This document shows positions 13,557 through 25,482 of a stretch of 64,000 nt of DNA, piece by piece (positions within the stretch are counted from its first letter, which is position 1; each line of letters begins with the position of its first letter). Origin of the DNA: Rhyacophila brunnea (lineage: Eukaryota > Arthropoda > Insecta > Trichoptera > Rhyacophilidae); contig JAGYXB010001401.1 of assembly GCA_022495005.1 (NCBI GenBank), positions 744,001 through 808,000 on the forward strand, in the 5' to 3' direction. Under the pieces are notes generated by a model that did not search any database, was not told the origin of the DNA, and worked only from the letters and a program-made list of their open reading frames with translations. A program made the position numbers and the translations under genes.

Positions 13557-13950
13557 TTGAGCTTTGAGAATCGATGTCTCCGCCGAATCTTAGGGGTACA
13601 TTGGTACGACCGCGTTACAAACACCCGAGTTCGTGAGCAGACACAACAGCCTTCGGTGATTGAAGTTATCACGAAGAGACGCTTTACGTGGCTGGGACAC
13701 GTATTCCGGATGCCGCCAAAGAGTGCGGCACTTCGTACCGTTGTGGCACAGCCTCAAGGGTTCCGTCGCCGTGGCCGGCCCTCCCTTACCCTGCAGCGGT
13801 ACTACAAGAGCAACATACGTGCTGCAGGTCTGACATGGCGGGAGGCGCAAGAGTTGGCGATGGACCGAGGGAAGTGGCGCCAACTTGTGCATGCCCTATG
13901 CCCCAATGTTGGGACGTGACAGGGTGGAAGAAGAAGAAGAAGATTTTAGT
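13557..13950 (+). pseudogene. LINE C-terminal fragment (endonuclease-reverse transcriptase tail)
   Basis: The frame to the stop at 13917-13919 encodes the C-terminal tail typical of insect LINE endonuclease-reverse transcriptases: FENRCLRRILG, then RRFTWLGHVFRMP, RRRGRPSLT and a final WREAQELAMDRGKWRQLVH. The first codon is not ATG; the frame is simply entered from a 5' truncation. No reverse transcriptase catalytic core is present. After the stop the copy ends in a gaagaagaagaag tail at about 13926-13942, where it abuts the 3' end of an oppositely oriented LINE. A decayed relative lies at 36753-37006. Confidence 0.8.
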
Positions 13951-15683
13951 TTCAATTTATTTATTTATTTATTTGAAAAAGACACGTTGAGTACATAACA
14001 AATTATTAATTCAGGACGTTCACAACATGACATTTAGAATAAAAATTACAAGTAATCAGTTAGGAAAATCAGAAAAACAAAGTGGAGGAAAAAAAGAAAG
14101 CAAAAATAGTTTTATACAAAAGAAATAAAATTTAAGAAAACAACAATGATTCAAAAAATACAAATTAAACAATAAAATAGAATTTAAAAAACAGATTATA
14201 TAATGGATCGCCAAAAATATCTACATCTCTAGGGAGTGCATTGACCAACCGCACAGCCCTCGCTATTGGTGCCTGGTGAGCCTGACATGAGGAAACAGCT
14301 TTCACCCAAAATAGGTCATGGCTGCGATCACGCATGTAATTGACGGGTGTGTAAAAATTTAAATTTTCTAGAATATCGGGATTGAAAATGATACCACGTG
14401 AGAGCAGGGAAAAATGCTTTAAGAGCAGAAGTGACCTACGAGCTTCAAGAGAATGAAAGGCGAGCATGCCTTGAAGAAAATTAGTCGGAAAATACTCGTT
14501 TGAGAAGGTGTCAAAAGGAAAATAATTATAAACTTTAAAATAGAGATAACGAAGAAATTTTTTCTGAACACGCTCTAAAACAAACTTATAGGAAACTTCA
14601 TAAGGACTCCAGATGATGGAGCCATACTCAAGAATACTCCGTACTAACGACACATAGAGTGTACGTAAAACAGTTGGATTCTTGAATGACTTGGCTTGTC
14701 TCATGACGAATCCTAGAAGCTTGCTCGCACGCAATGCCGTAGAAGTGATGTGCGAGCGAAATGATAAACGTGAGTCAAACAATATGCCAAGGTCTTTAAT
14801 TTCTGATTGACGGTTCAGTAATCTATTTGACATATTGTAGTTGAAAATAATTGGAGATCTTGATTTCGAAAAGCTAATACACACACATTTATCAGTATTA
14901 AATTCGAGTTTATTTTTTTTCGCCCAAATTTCAATTGAGTTGAGATTATTTTGTAATATGTGACAATCTAATTCACTGTGAATTGAGGCATATAATTTTA
15001 AATCGTCTGCAAAGAGTAAAAACTGGATTCCATTTATAACATTGACAATGTCATTGATGAATATAAGAAATATAATTGGACCAAGATTTGATCCTTGGGG
15101 GACACCTGAATAAGTTTGAAAGACGTCGGATCTACACCTTGCATACTCCACATATTGACAGCGATGCGAAAAGTAAGATTTGAAAAAGTTGATAAAATTT
15201 ATAGATCCACCTACTGCACTTAATTTGTCAATGAGAAAATCATGATCTACCCGATCAAAAGCCTTTGACATATCTGTATAAATTGCGTCCACTTGACAAT
15301 TTACGTTCAGCGAATGAGATATGTACTCAGTATACGTCATAAGGTTTGTAACTGTTGACCGAGCTGATCGAAATCCATGCTGAGCGTCAGTCAGTTGACC
15401 GTCTACATGTTTATAAATATACCTATGCAAAATAGACTCAAATAACTTAGCTGGTGCAGATAGAACAGCCACCGGGCGAAAATTTATTATTTCAGAGCGC
15501 GAGCCTTTTTTGTGCACCGGACGAATACGGGTTAGGCTCCAACAATCTGGGAAGACAGAAGTACTTAGGCTGAGATTAAATAAATATAGTAGGGGGTCAG
15601 TTAACAGCTTATGACAGCCCTTTAAAATCCAAGGGGGGATACATTCAGATAACCTCGAAGACGATATAGTGACAGTAGAGATA
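13951..15683 (-). mobile_element. 5'-truncated CR1/jockey-like LINE
   Basis: A minus-strand element whose 3' end is an AAAT-repeat tail (plus strand ttta repeats at about 13955-13974) and whose 5' part is cut at about 15683. It carries the partial reverse transcriptase annotated separately and a 3' UTR of roughly 190 bp. No target duplication was found because the 3' end runs into the neighbouring LINE tail. Clade assignment rests on the short repeat tail and RT motifs and is tentative. Confidence 0.75.
14165..15683 (-). CDS. Partial LINE reverse transcriptase (C-terminal two thirds)
   Basis: RNA-dependent DNA polymerase that would copy the LINE transcript at a nicked target. From the first ATG (15517) 450 residues are open, and the same frame is open 55 codons further up to about 15683 (...PDCWSLTRIRPVHKKG), so the real start is missing with the endonuclease domain. 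RT blocks counted from that ATG: NFRPVAVLS (12-20), GFRSARSTV (48-56), DMSKAFDRVDH with the first catalytic Asp (82-92), SGVPQGSNLGP (137-147), FADD catalytic pair (169-172) and a DLGILFDSRLSF-type block further on. The thumb-like C-terminal region follows. No stop or frameshift interrupts these motifs, which suggests a fairly recent insertion. Inactive as it stands, for lack of a 5' half. Confidence 0.85.
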
Positions 15684-18600
15684 ATTTAATTAAATTAATA
15701 TTTTAATAATATTATAAAAGCTGTGCTTATTGGACAGTTAGTACTGAACTGACCATGATGGTTTCGCCACCAAGCCCTGTCAGCTTAGTCTAATAGAGTC
15801 ATATGCAAACTTATCTGGAAAATCACAGGTGGAAATTACATAATTTGAGAGTGCTCCCATATTGAAAGGAAAAAGTTTTTCAGTCTATCCAAACTACAGT
15901 TGGGCCGATCGACTATTGCGAGCTGGGTACCATGAAGGCTACTTAGGTTAGATTTTAGTAAGCCTGCGGTAACATACGTCAAAAGAGTATATATTATATT
16001 CTCAATTAGACTCAATCGAACATTAAGAATATTTAAACTAAAAATCCTGCATACTTCTTCAGTACCTATTTACAACCAGGGTATTGAATAGTTCTTTCTG
16101 TAATACTCCCAGTACAATGTCTTAGGGTGGTTTTAGTTCAGAATACGCCACATAATGTGCCGGAAATGGTGTAAATGTAAAAAATGGTGGAAATAAATAA
16201 CGTGTTAATCGATTCATTACTATGATATATGTTGTTACACTAAAATAATATAGTGAAAAATTTCCTCTAATAGATTATTGTTAATTATTAGAAGTATGTA
16301 AATGTGAATAAAGCAGACAATGTACAGACGAATACGGAGCCGTACTTACAACCTCTGTTCAGTGATAAAAAAATAGCGTCAATGCATGCTTTTCAGATTT
16401 AAATACGCATGTAAATTTAAAAACAGAACTGAATATCTTCAGTTACATAACAATACACATACCTATAACCATTTCCTATTTTAGTTTTTCTATATGTTTA
16501 CCTAACCTAATGCTATTTTTGGAAGACAATTAAATAGGTAGGTAGTTTGATTTTAAGCTGTATATATTCAGTTTCATTCAGTTGAATGGGGTTCTACTGT
16601 CATTTAGATATTAGGTCCATGTGAATCGAAGAATAATAAAAAATATGTATTTGTCCACAAAATTGTCGAATATAATATAAAAAAGGGATTTCTGATTATT
16701 GTATTTAAAAAAGTTTCACTATCCCTTTTCAGAGTTTCTACACCACTGTGGTTAAAAATATTTTTCGTCTTCAGGACACGTTTTGGTCCTAATACGGTAA
16801 CTTAGAATGTGATCGTAAATATTTATTTTTATTGTAATAATATCACACAATAAAAACAGTAACAATATTATTGTAAAACTGGGATGCTGGATGAAAACAT
16901 TCAACGTGGCTTCGATTAAAGTTGTATGAAAATTTCCACCTTACTTACGATTGTGCGAATGCTTCGTGTTGCAATCCAAATACAAAAAAAATCATCTTCC
17001 GGATCCGAAAACCCCCATTGCACACGGGCATACTAGAAGATAATTGGTCGTGTACAACATTTCGATTCCATATTTCAATAGGAAAACAACTCAAAAAACA
17101 TGTTCCAAGAATAAGATAAATTCTTTAGCATAATTAGGACAGCAGAATTAAGAGAATTCTTAAGCAGAATTTAAAATTAATTTTAAAGCCTTGATTTTGA
17201 AGAAATTGTATGTTTTTTTTAAATTTAGTTTTGTGGAATTCAATAATGCACAATGAAGTTTTCCAGATTAATAAGGAATTAACTCAGACATTTCAGTATA
17301 TAATTTAATTAATGATTAATATCAAAAAGGGTTATTCGATTTTATGACACATTGAAGAATTTTTGGATCTATTTATTTTGCTGAATTATAAAAAGAAGAC
17401 CTTTTTATATCGAATGACATTATTAACTCAAAGTCTTGAAGTTTTGAGTTGATTCCTTATTGAAATATGGTATCGATATATTATACTGAAAGCGAAGACT
17501 TATATAGTGTATAAATCTTTCCTTGTACAAAAGAAAAATGACAAAAAAATGTAATTACATTCTATGAAACGATATTGTTATGAAGTTTTGAAAGTTGTTT
17601 TTAATACTCATTCAATATTTATATATACTGTAAATACTACTGACAGTGAGGAATGTTTTACTTTGAATTTTGAATATTTTAATATTTTTTCATTTATTTA
17701 TGAAATAACTGCATCGTAACATCGCGTACATTTCTATTCATTTGAATTTATGAATGAAAAGCAGTACAACTATCCACAAAATTGTTTTTCGTAGTTTTTT
17801 TTTTTAAATTCTGTCTCTCTATAGTCTCTATAAACCGGAATCGTTGGCTGGCTGCATTGAATCAGATCGCAAAACTGTTTCGAAAACCTCAGCACATTTG
17901 TCTATAGAGTTGACTATGAATGACGGACGAACTGGCCTGGATTTCAATAGGGAGTGGAATAATATATATGTATATATAAAAAAAAACAAGAAACAAATTG
18001 TTCCACATTCCAATTCACGAAATGATTCTAGTTTCAGCTGAAAATATGTCGGTTAAAATATCTCAACATTGTTGAGTTTATAAAACACTGTTTTTTTTTT
18101 TTTTAATATTTGAAGTTTTTTAAAACAAATAATTCATTGACATATACATTGACATATTCATTGATAATACATTCTGTAGTATAATTTAGACGTTTTAACA
18201 GGTTGCAGGAACGTGTACCTGTGGAAACTGTGCAATAATAATTTATCGGCAGTTAATTGGCTCAATTTGACGTATTCCAGATACAGTATACCTAGTAAAG
18301 TGTTTTGGATTCGTATATTATTTTTAACATTGAAGGAAATTTATCTATCTTGCTAAAAAATCGTTTGTTTATGAAAGTTAATATAAATGTCATTGATAAT
18401 AATATAATAAAAAGTATGGGTAAATCATTTTATAGTGACCCATATTTATTGTAAAAGCGATTTGCATTTGTAATGGCATTGTTTGTAACAAACAAATTAC
18501 ATTTTCGCAGAATTAAAATTATAGTATTGTCATCACTGCGATAAGCATGAAGTAACATAATGTTAGTTTACATTTTTTTCGCAATCCGTTAAAAACAAAA

Positions 18601-19155
18601 AAATAGCATTCAACAATTTATGACATCCCATGTACCTCGGTATTAGATAAAGATTTATTTTAGTTTTAAGTACACCGCAAATCAATTTTTGAATAATTAG
18701 AACGAAAGTTATGCAAGCGAAAGTGCAAACGACCGGAATCCTTAGAGAAACTGCGTCTGTGCATATTACATTTCCCGCATTTTTTACGTCGGCTTCCATC
18801 TTGTTTTAAATACGAGCCAAATAAAAGCAGTAGAGAAATATTTCAATGCTAAAATATTGAATAGACTCAAAGAGAAAGCCGTTATTTATTTTGTGTAAAA
18901 ATACTTTTTATTCTTTATGGTTACTTTTCCTTTTGGCGGTTGGAAGTCATCGTGAATATTTCAGTTGTGTACGTAACCGCTCTGAATAATGACTGTTATT
19001 TTTGATCAAGTAAAGCAAATCCTTCAACCAGAAGATGTTTTATTGTATTAGTATATATTATTTGAGTGTAATGCTACACTTCATATTGTAACATTGAATC
19101 TTCAGAATGATTCATAACGTTGTCTATTGTTTGGTAACATTAATATTTATCGTTA
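15684..19155. other. AT-rich non-coding stretch, nothing recognised
   Basis: Open frames at 16922-17119, 17828-18041 and 18563-18799 are short, overlap on opposite strands or lack any domain. No RNA gene or repeat family member was identified. Confidence 0.45.
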
Positions 19156-19157
19156 TA

Positions 19158-20457
19158 CGAAGGTGGGTCAATAATTCCTTAGAAAAAAGCATTAAAACAG
19201 TTTTTATTTTTGTATTTTTTTTTTATTTCTCAACATAATCTCCTTGGAGCTCAATACACTTGGTTAGACGTTTCTAAATTTTTTTTAAACCGTCAGAAAA
19301 ATAAGTTTTCGGAAGGTCCTCAGAATAAGCATTTGTCCGATCGATGACTTCTTCATTTGAAAAAAAACGTTGTCCACTAGCCATTTTTTTAAGTTTGGGA
19401 AAAGGAAAAAGTCACTGGGGGCTAGATCTGGCGAATACGGTGGGTGGTCGACCAATTCGAACTTCAATTCTTCAATTTTAGCCATTGATCGTAAACATGT
19501 GTGAACACGGGCATTGTCCTGATGAAGAGGATTTTTTTCCTGTTTAAATGAGGCCGTTTTTCTTCAATTTTGTTTTTTAGCTGGTCCAATAAAGATGCAT
19601 AATAATCCCCTGTTATTGTTTTTCCTTTTTCCAAATAGTCAACGAAAATAATTTCACGTGCATCCCAAAATACAGTAGCCATAACCTTACCAGCTGATTT
19701 TACGGTTTTCGCCTTCTTTGGACATGGTTTGCCTTCGCAATCCACTGCTTTGACTGTTCTTTCGTCTCGGGAGTATAGTGGTGTATCCATGTTTCATCTA
19801 CAGTCACAAAGCGACGAAAAAATTCATCCGGATTGCGTTGCATGAGCGACAACAGGGCTTTAGGGGCCACCACCCTATTGCGTTTATTGTCGACTGTGAG
19901 CAAACGCGGCACCCATCTTGCAGAAATATTTTTCATGCCCAATTTGTCATGTAAAATAGAAATGACGCTACCTTTTGAGATCCCTGTAACCTCAATTATC
20001 TCCCTCAACTTTAATCTTCGGTCACTTAACACCATATCGTGGATTTTATTGATCATTTCTGGTGTAGTCACCTCTACAGGACGTCCTGAGCGTGGTTCAT
20101 CCTTTGTTGATGTACGACCACGTTTAAATTCATTTAACCAGTTATAAATAGTTGCAAGTGAAGGAGCAGATATGCCGTGAACTAAATCCAACTCATTTTT
20201 TATTTCCTTTGCTGTTAACCCTTTATATTAAAATGTTTAATAACAGCTCTAAACTCAATTTTCTCCATTTTCCATTTTTCCATTTTCCACAAGCAAATTT
20301 TTTTTTTAAATGTACGAGAAACACACAACAACCCGACTAATCTGATTGAAACTTCGCAGCATACTGAATCGGTAGTGCCGCTGCATGAAAACAAACCGCT
20401 TACAGTACTAGTCGCGCCACCTGTCGGCTTTTCTAAGGACTTATTGACCCACCCTCG
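19158..20457 (-). mobile_element. Full-length mariner element
   Basis: A 1300-bp Tc1/mariner-class element. The ends form a 27-bp inverted repeat with two mismatches (left cgaaggtgggtcaataattc, right complement cgagggtgggtcaataagtc), each flanked by the TA duplication at 19156-19157 and 20458-20459. The transposase reads on the minus strand and is broken by frameshifts. The length is normal for mariner, so only small lesions have accumulated. Confidence 0.92.
19223..20268 (-). pseudogene. Frameshifted mariner transposase
   Basis: Cut-and-paste transposase of the DD34D class. The start is the ATG at 20268 (MEKIEFRAVIKHF) and the end is the TAA at 19223-19225. The N-terminal helix-turn-helix region includes APSLATIYNWLNEFKRG and DEPRSGRPVEVTT. 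The catalytic domain holds VTVDETWIHHY (first Asp), a second block HQDNARVH readable only after a frame change, and YSPDLAPSDFFLFP with the third Asp; the last two Asp are separated by 34 residues, as in mariner. At least four single-base losses or gains break the frame: near 20216, 19731, 19533 and in the A-run near 19280. The separate open pieces are one dead gene, not several. Confidence 0.9.
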
Positions 20458-20459
20458 TA

Positions 20460-21394
20460 TGATTATAAATAATCCTTTTCTATGATTAATTGTACATACA
20501 ATCATTAATACATATTTTTGAACATACCAACACTTGGAACGTTGTATTTACTCTTTATACTATTTTTGGACTGTTTTTCTAGTACTGCTTCTACATATTT
20601 GTTTTATTTATGTCATGCAGTGAAAAGAATTTGTAATGTTCACTATACGTAAATAAATAAATTTCATTTATAGTGTATTCAACTAAATAATATTTTATAA
20701 AACAGGTATTTACAAAAAAAAATCAAAAAGCGACACAAATAATCTACCAATACATTGCATTATCCGTCAAAAATTTTGCGTTTTATTAAATCAATCTATA
20801 ATACAATGCAGTTTCACCATGAATTAACAATTCCACAATAAAAGAGATGTCAATGTATTTTATTATAACAAATGAATAGGGCAAAATTTGAAAATTTTCC
20901 TAAATATTGCAGCAAGCAAAAAAATGGTTAAAACTTTTCTACGCAGAATTACTTTATTCTGTGCAGTAAGTTAACATATAAAATAAACTACTGGATACAT
21001 ATGTCTGAATATTTTAAATGTAATGTAACCAATACAACCAACCCCTTTAAACATACTAGCACATATAGTGATTATCTACTTTTAGATAATATAAAGAGAA
21101 AACATGTTCATTTCAAATTAATAATTAAAACTCAATTTCTATATTCTCTCTGAAAACAATATATAATTAAATTCGTCTCTCAATAGTTTTTATTTTCTAC
21201 ATAGCAATTTGCAACTAGTTACAGTAATAAATCTAACGGATAAGGCTGAAAACTTTTAAGTGCTGTTACGTTTAATAATATGGCATAATTAAAACGAATT
21301 TATCACTCCATATTACATGCAAACAAATTAATTCCACGAAATGGTCAGTTTTATCTCAATGACGATGTAGATTCTAGTACATTTATAATAAATG
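20460..21394. other. AT-rich spacer with a small dispersed repeat
   Basis: Positions 20765-20855 (ttttgcgttttattaaatca, atgcagtttcaccatg, acaataaaaga) match 38135-38215 in order and strand, so this is one copy of an unnamed repeat. Nothing else was recognised. Confidence 0.4.
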
Positions 21395-21397
21395 TTA

Positions 21398-22508
21398 TGG
21401 TACGTTTACATCTGACACTTGTACCGTTATACTTATTTTATGTGTCGGACATAAAATTTCATTTACTGTTTACACCTGCATGGATCTGACATAAAATTTT
21501 GGTATACTTCTCGTTGAAATAAAGTCTCGACACTTTATTCAATGGCAACATTGCAATAAATATATGCGGTGTTTACATATGATATTGTAATTTATTCGGA
21601 CACTTATTTTGTATACTTCTCAAAAACGTTATGTCAGTTGTCAATATGGGAATGTTAAAAAGAAAGCAGCGAGTGTTATTATTTTAAGTCTTTTGGCAAC
21701 AAAAAGGAGGAAAAAATGGTCTAGATTGGTGCGGGAATGGATTCAGCGACGAGAAGAACTAGGTGCCTTCCGTTTAATGTCAGAGTTTAAAATCGAAGAT
21801 CCAACTCAATTTGTGAACTTTAGTTTGCAAGATTGGACCTTTTGCCAAAAAAACAAGACACACAATTCAGAAATGCGTAGAAGAACGATTAACAGTAACA
21901 CTGCGATATCTAGCACTTGATCGTCATTGCATATTCAATATAATATTATCGTACCTAATACGAGTGCAGGTGTGGGCCAAAATGAATTAGGTAATACCAT
22001 TTGAAGCGCATTTTTTCTTCACAGAGTGCATCAAAATTAATCGTATGTGCCGAGAACAAGCGATATTTTATTTTCGAACAAAGTCCATAGAACACGGCAC
22101 ATCCGATTTATTTCTCATTGTCTATGATTTTTGACAGATCGCTACAGTACATTTATTAACGTAAACGTTGGGCATACATTCATGGTGTACCTATGATTAT
22201 TGATTGTCCGTTGTTTTAGAAATATACATATGCAATTCACTAGGTACCTGTCAAACTATGAATATTGTGTCAGGTACTTGACATAAAAGTAGACGGTGGT
22301 CCAACTTCGGTGATATATCGCTCCAAGTTCGAACTTGTCGAATACGCGGTGTTTACATTTGCGTATATAAGTAGATTGAATAAGTGGTAGGTGAGAGTCG
22401 ACACACGCAAAATAAGTGGCAGATACAAATATACTTACTGTTTACACTTAAGTGAATATGGTGTCATACATAAATATGACGATATTAGTGTCAAATGTAA
22501 ACGTACCA
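21398..22508 (+). mobile_element. PIF/Harbinger deletion derivative
   Basis: The ends are complementary (left tggtacgtttacatctgaca, right complement tggtacgtttacatttgaca) and are flanked by TTA on both sides (21395-21397, 22509-22511). A 3-bp TTA duplication is the PIF/Harbinger signature. A remnant of a Harbinger-type nuclease is inside, which supports the assignment independently. Subterminal repeats occur: gcggtgtttacat near both ends, and tgacataaaattt-like copies at the left. The rest of the transposase is missing, so the copy is non-autonomous. Confidence 0.75.
21609..21965 (+). pseudogene. Harbinger-type nuclease, N-terminal remnant
   Basis: The first open part contains RRKKWSRLVREWIQRR, then ELGAFRLMSEFKIEDPTQF, which follows the conserved N-terminal pattern of HARBI1/PIF nucleases (basic W..R.W..RR, then GA...L..EL..ED...F.NF). 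Beyond 21840 the reading continues in other frames as DLLPKKQDTQFRNA and then EERLTVTLRYLALD, which matches the next conserved block (ERL.VTLRYLA). At least two frame changes and a short deletion separate them. The DDE catalytic core is not present. The partner Myb-like protein of Harbinger elements was not seen. Confidence 0.7.
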
Positions 22509-22689
22509 TTACACTATTACACTTTGTGTGCCGGATTCTAAGGTAAATAATGTATTTTTTAATATTTCCACTATTTATTTAGCTAGTTGGACATTATTTA
22601 GTAATGATTCTTGTGTTGCAATATTTAATTGATTCAATAATTCATCCACTACAAGAGGTCAACATAGTTTTTACTTAACTATAATACTG

Positions 22690-23430
22690 ACAAAAGAAAT
22701 GATCATTGTTCTTCAAAGTTGTACAAGGACTGTCACAGGTGCTTTCTAACTATGTTGAATCGACTTGTATCATTACTTTTACATTTCATAAGTTCGTCAA
22801 TTTTAAAGCTTACTGTTATGATTTATCTAATTCTATTTCGACCAATGCAACTTTTATGCTACCATCTTTGGAAAGTCGAAGTTCTATATCTGATCAATAT
22901 TTTCTTTTTAAAATTATCAATGGTTTTATCGACTCGCCAAACCTACTCGAAAGGGTGAGTTTCCATTGTCCATCAAGATTTACGCGAAACCAAACTTTGT
23001 ACCATATCAGTCGTAGCGGTTCTAATTATGTACAGAACTCTTTTATTCGGCGCTCTTGTTTAAATTATAATATGTATTTCTCCACCGTTGATCCTTTTAA
23101 TAATTCACCTGTTTCATTTAAACGCGCTATCTCCAAAATTTTGTATAAATATATATATATATATATATATATTTATATTTTTTTATGTTACTTTTCTTTG
23201 TATATAATTTAATTATTCATTATTATTCCTCATTTTTCTCATGTAATTTTCTAATGTAATTTCTTTATATTTATGTTATTCGTAATCTCTATCTTGTTAG
23301 GCTTAACTATATTATAATGTATATTATGGAAACTTTGCCGGTTGCAATAACTTTTCATTATTATATTTTAAACTTTTGTAATCAATATGTAACTGCTTGT
23401 TTCCTTAATAAATAAAATAAAATAAAACAT
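22690..23430 (+). pseudogene. CR1/jockey-like LINE 3' fragment
   Basis: The frame 22706-23212 contains LPSLESRSSISDQYFLFKII, NGFIDSPNLLERVSFHCPSR, SNYVQNSFIRRSCLNYN and DPFNNSPVSFKRAISKIL, which is the C-terminal tail of CR1/jockey-type LINE polyproteins after the RT domain. It runs into a TA microsatellite (about 23147-23171) that creates a false Tyr-Ile run, so the true protein end is near 23145. The copy ends in a AATAAAATAAAAT-type tail at about 23405-23430. It is 5'-truncated, with no RT motifs. It is a different family from the element at 13951-15683. Confidence 0.75.
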
Positions 23431-24404
23431 AAGATAAAATTACTTCTTACTTAATATGCGATGACACTTTTTTTTATATGAGAATAGACTTTCTTCCTCA
23501 CAGATATTGTGAATTTATTGTGAGCTAAATAATTATCTCTCGTTAACACTAAGTCATTGTACCCGTATAAAGTCGAAGCCAGAACGTCAAATGAACGAAA
23601 AATATAGACTGAATACTTTCGAGATATGGATGTATTGAAAAAGAACATGAGAACTTATAGCTGATTTAAATGCAAAAAAAGCTGCATGCTTCGGTTATAT
23701 TTTCCGCAATGTGATTTATTCCAATGTATATTACAAGAAAATATAGAGGGTAGCAAAATAATTGTTAGAAAGAAATTGTTTTTTTTATACAGCCTCTGTA
23801 AGTAGTTCAATAACCAAGATGTTGGAGATCTGACACAACTGGCTCAGGATAGGTAAGTGTGTTGCAAGTGAAAAAAGAAAAACACTTGTTCGCACTAGCC
23901 GATCAGCGCAATAAAGTTTGAATTGGCTTGAGTTACTCCTGCTTTTCAAGTATCTTAATATGAAGATACTGACAGGGGATATGATTGACATTATGCAATA
24001 CACCACGTAAATATATGTGGAATAATAAGTCTAACTGAGACAGTTACTTAACTGTGAATGATTAAAAAATAGGATGGCGACGAATAAATTTTGTTATTTT
24101 CATCCGCCAATTGATTTTAGAAAAAGTATACGTTTATCTGGCTCTTGGTAGATATGGAGATTCATTTCATAAAGGTTTTGAGTGCAACATTGTATGTAAG
24201 ATTAATCTCTGATCGCATCGTCCTTTTGAGGTAAGCCCCAACGACAGCGATAGAGAGATGGCATCAATTTTGGCAAGCCACTGCCAGGCCTTCTATGGTA
24301 TCGCGTAAATATACGTGCATATATTATAACGCGTTGATAGAAGAAGGTTTAAATAGGCCGTAGTGAGTGTTATCAGCGCAGAACATTATTCAAGTATCTA
24401 AGGT
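23431..24404. other. AT-rich spacer, nothing recognised
   Basis: Open frames at 23451-23648 and 23785-24006 (minus) have no recognisable domain. No repeat family was identified. Confidence 0.45.
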
Positions 24405-25000
24405 ACGACGTACTGATCTCGAATCAGTAGCGAATACTCTATTCTAGGCGGTTATTTCAAGCCAATCTTCTTAGAAAATACCAACATAGGCGTCAACTGT
24501 TTCAATTTATTACAACGTTTTTATTAGCTCGTATTCTTGTTTGTCCGGTGGTTGTTTGTCCAGTACAAATCTTGCAATCGATTTTTAACTAACTTTCCGA
24601 CTAGCTAGATATTTGAAACTTTTAGAATTTGTAAGAACACGATGCCAATGCACTCTTTTAATACTTTTAGCCATCTTTAAGCAGAATTGAATTCATTTTC
24701 AGTTAATTCTGTTTTGTATGAAAAGTTATTTCGGGAAAAACCCGTAATCCAATCCACTATCATTGGTTGTTAAGGGGGTGGTCCTAGCAACTAAATTATT
24801 AATATATACGTGCGTTACTGTGAAAATCAATATGAAATGTCAAAATGACATTTCAGTATTACTTCTATCAAGTACCTTTTTTTAATCGTTTAAGCTAGTC
24901 AAGTCAAGTTTATATGATTCAACAAAAAATTTAAAAACGTTGTATATAAAAAGTTCTTTTTTATCTTGTAATTATTATATATTTATTTGAACTAAGAATA
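24405..25000 (+). repeat. Composite of old dispersed repeats
   Basis: 24410-24485 resembles 1595-1665. 24525-24590 (ctcgtattcttgtttgtccg, gtggttgtttgtcc) and 24905-24975 (acgttgtatataaaaagtt) match, in inverse orientation, 33430-33605. In this copy about 300 bp separate the two blocks, against about 50 bp in the other, so one has an insertion or the other a deletion. Confidence 0.45.
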
Positions 25001-25482
25001 TACCTACAGATCATATTATATACATTGTGTCGAATTCAGAAGCTTTAGTAATCCAATTGGCGAGCCAAAAGTCCGAGGATAATAAATCGTCCAATTTGTC
25101 TATGCTCAGCTACTGATCAACGAACGAATAAAAAAGTCGAGCTGTCAAAAGTCAAAAGTTGCGATTATCGTAATGTCTTCCGATAATCGTATAAATTTGT
25201 GTTTTTTTATATGAAGACTTGCATTAATAATATAGCAGTGAAAACAACACAAATTTTACGTTTTCTTTTATGAATTTCATAAAAACAAATTAAAAAATAA
25301 TTGGTAAATCTCTCATTTTCTAATATGTAAATTAATAAATTAATCAATAAAAATGTTTAAAACAATTACAGATTTTTTACGGTCCGAATGATTGCGTATT
25401 AATGTCAAATCGAATTTGTAAAGCGATCGACGGACGAAGTCTGGCAACTCGGAGAGTAAAATATCAAACATGTTTGAAATCC

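Noticed and set aside
13590..13990. 100-codon frames on both strands overlapping the LINE tail
   Set aside because: Shadows of the LINE frame 13557-13919, which alone shows the conserved motifs.
19833..20147. 104-codon plus-strand frame
   Set aside because: Shadow of the mariner transposase on the opposite strand.
19285..20191. Three separate mariner-like open frames as three genes
   Set aside because: They are consecutive parts of one transposase broken by single-base frameshifts between intact TIRs.
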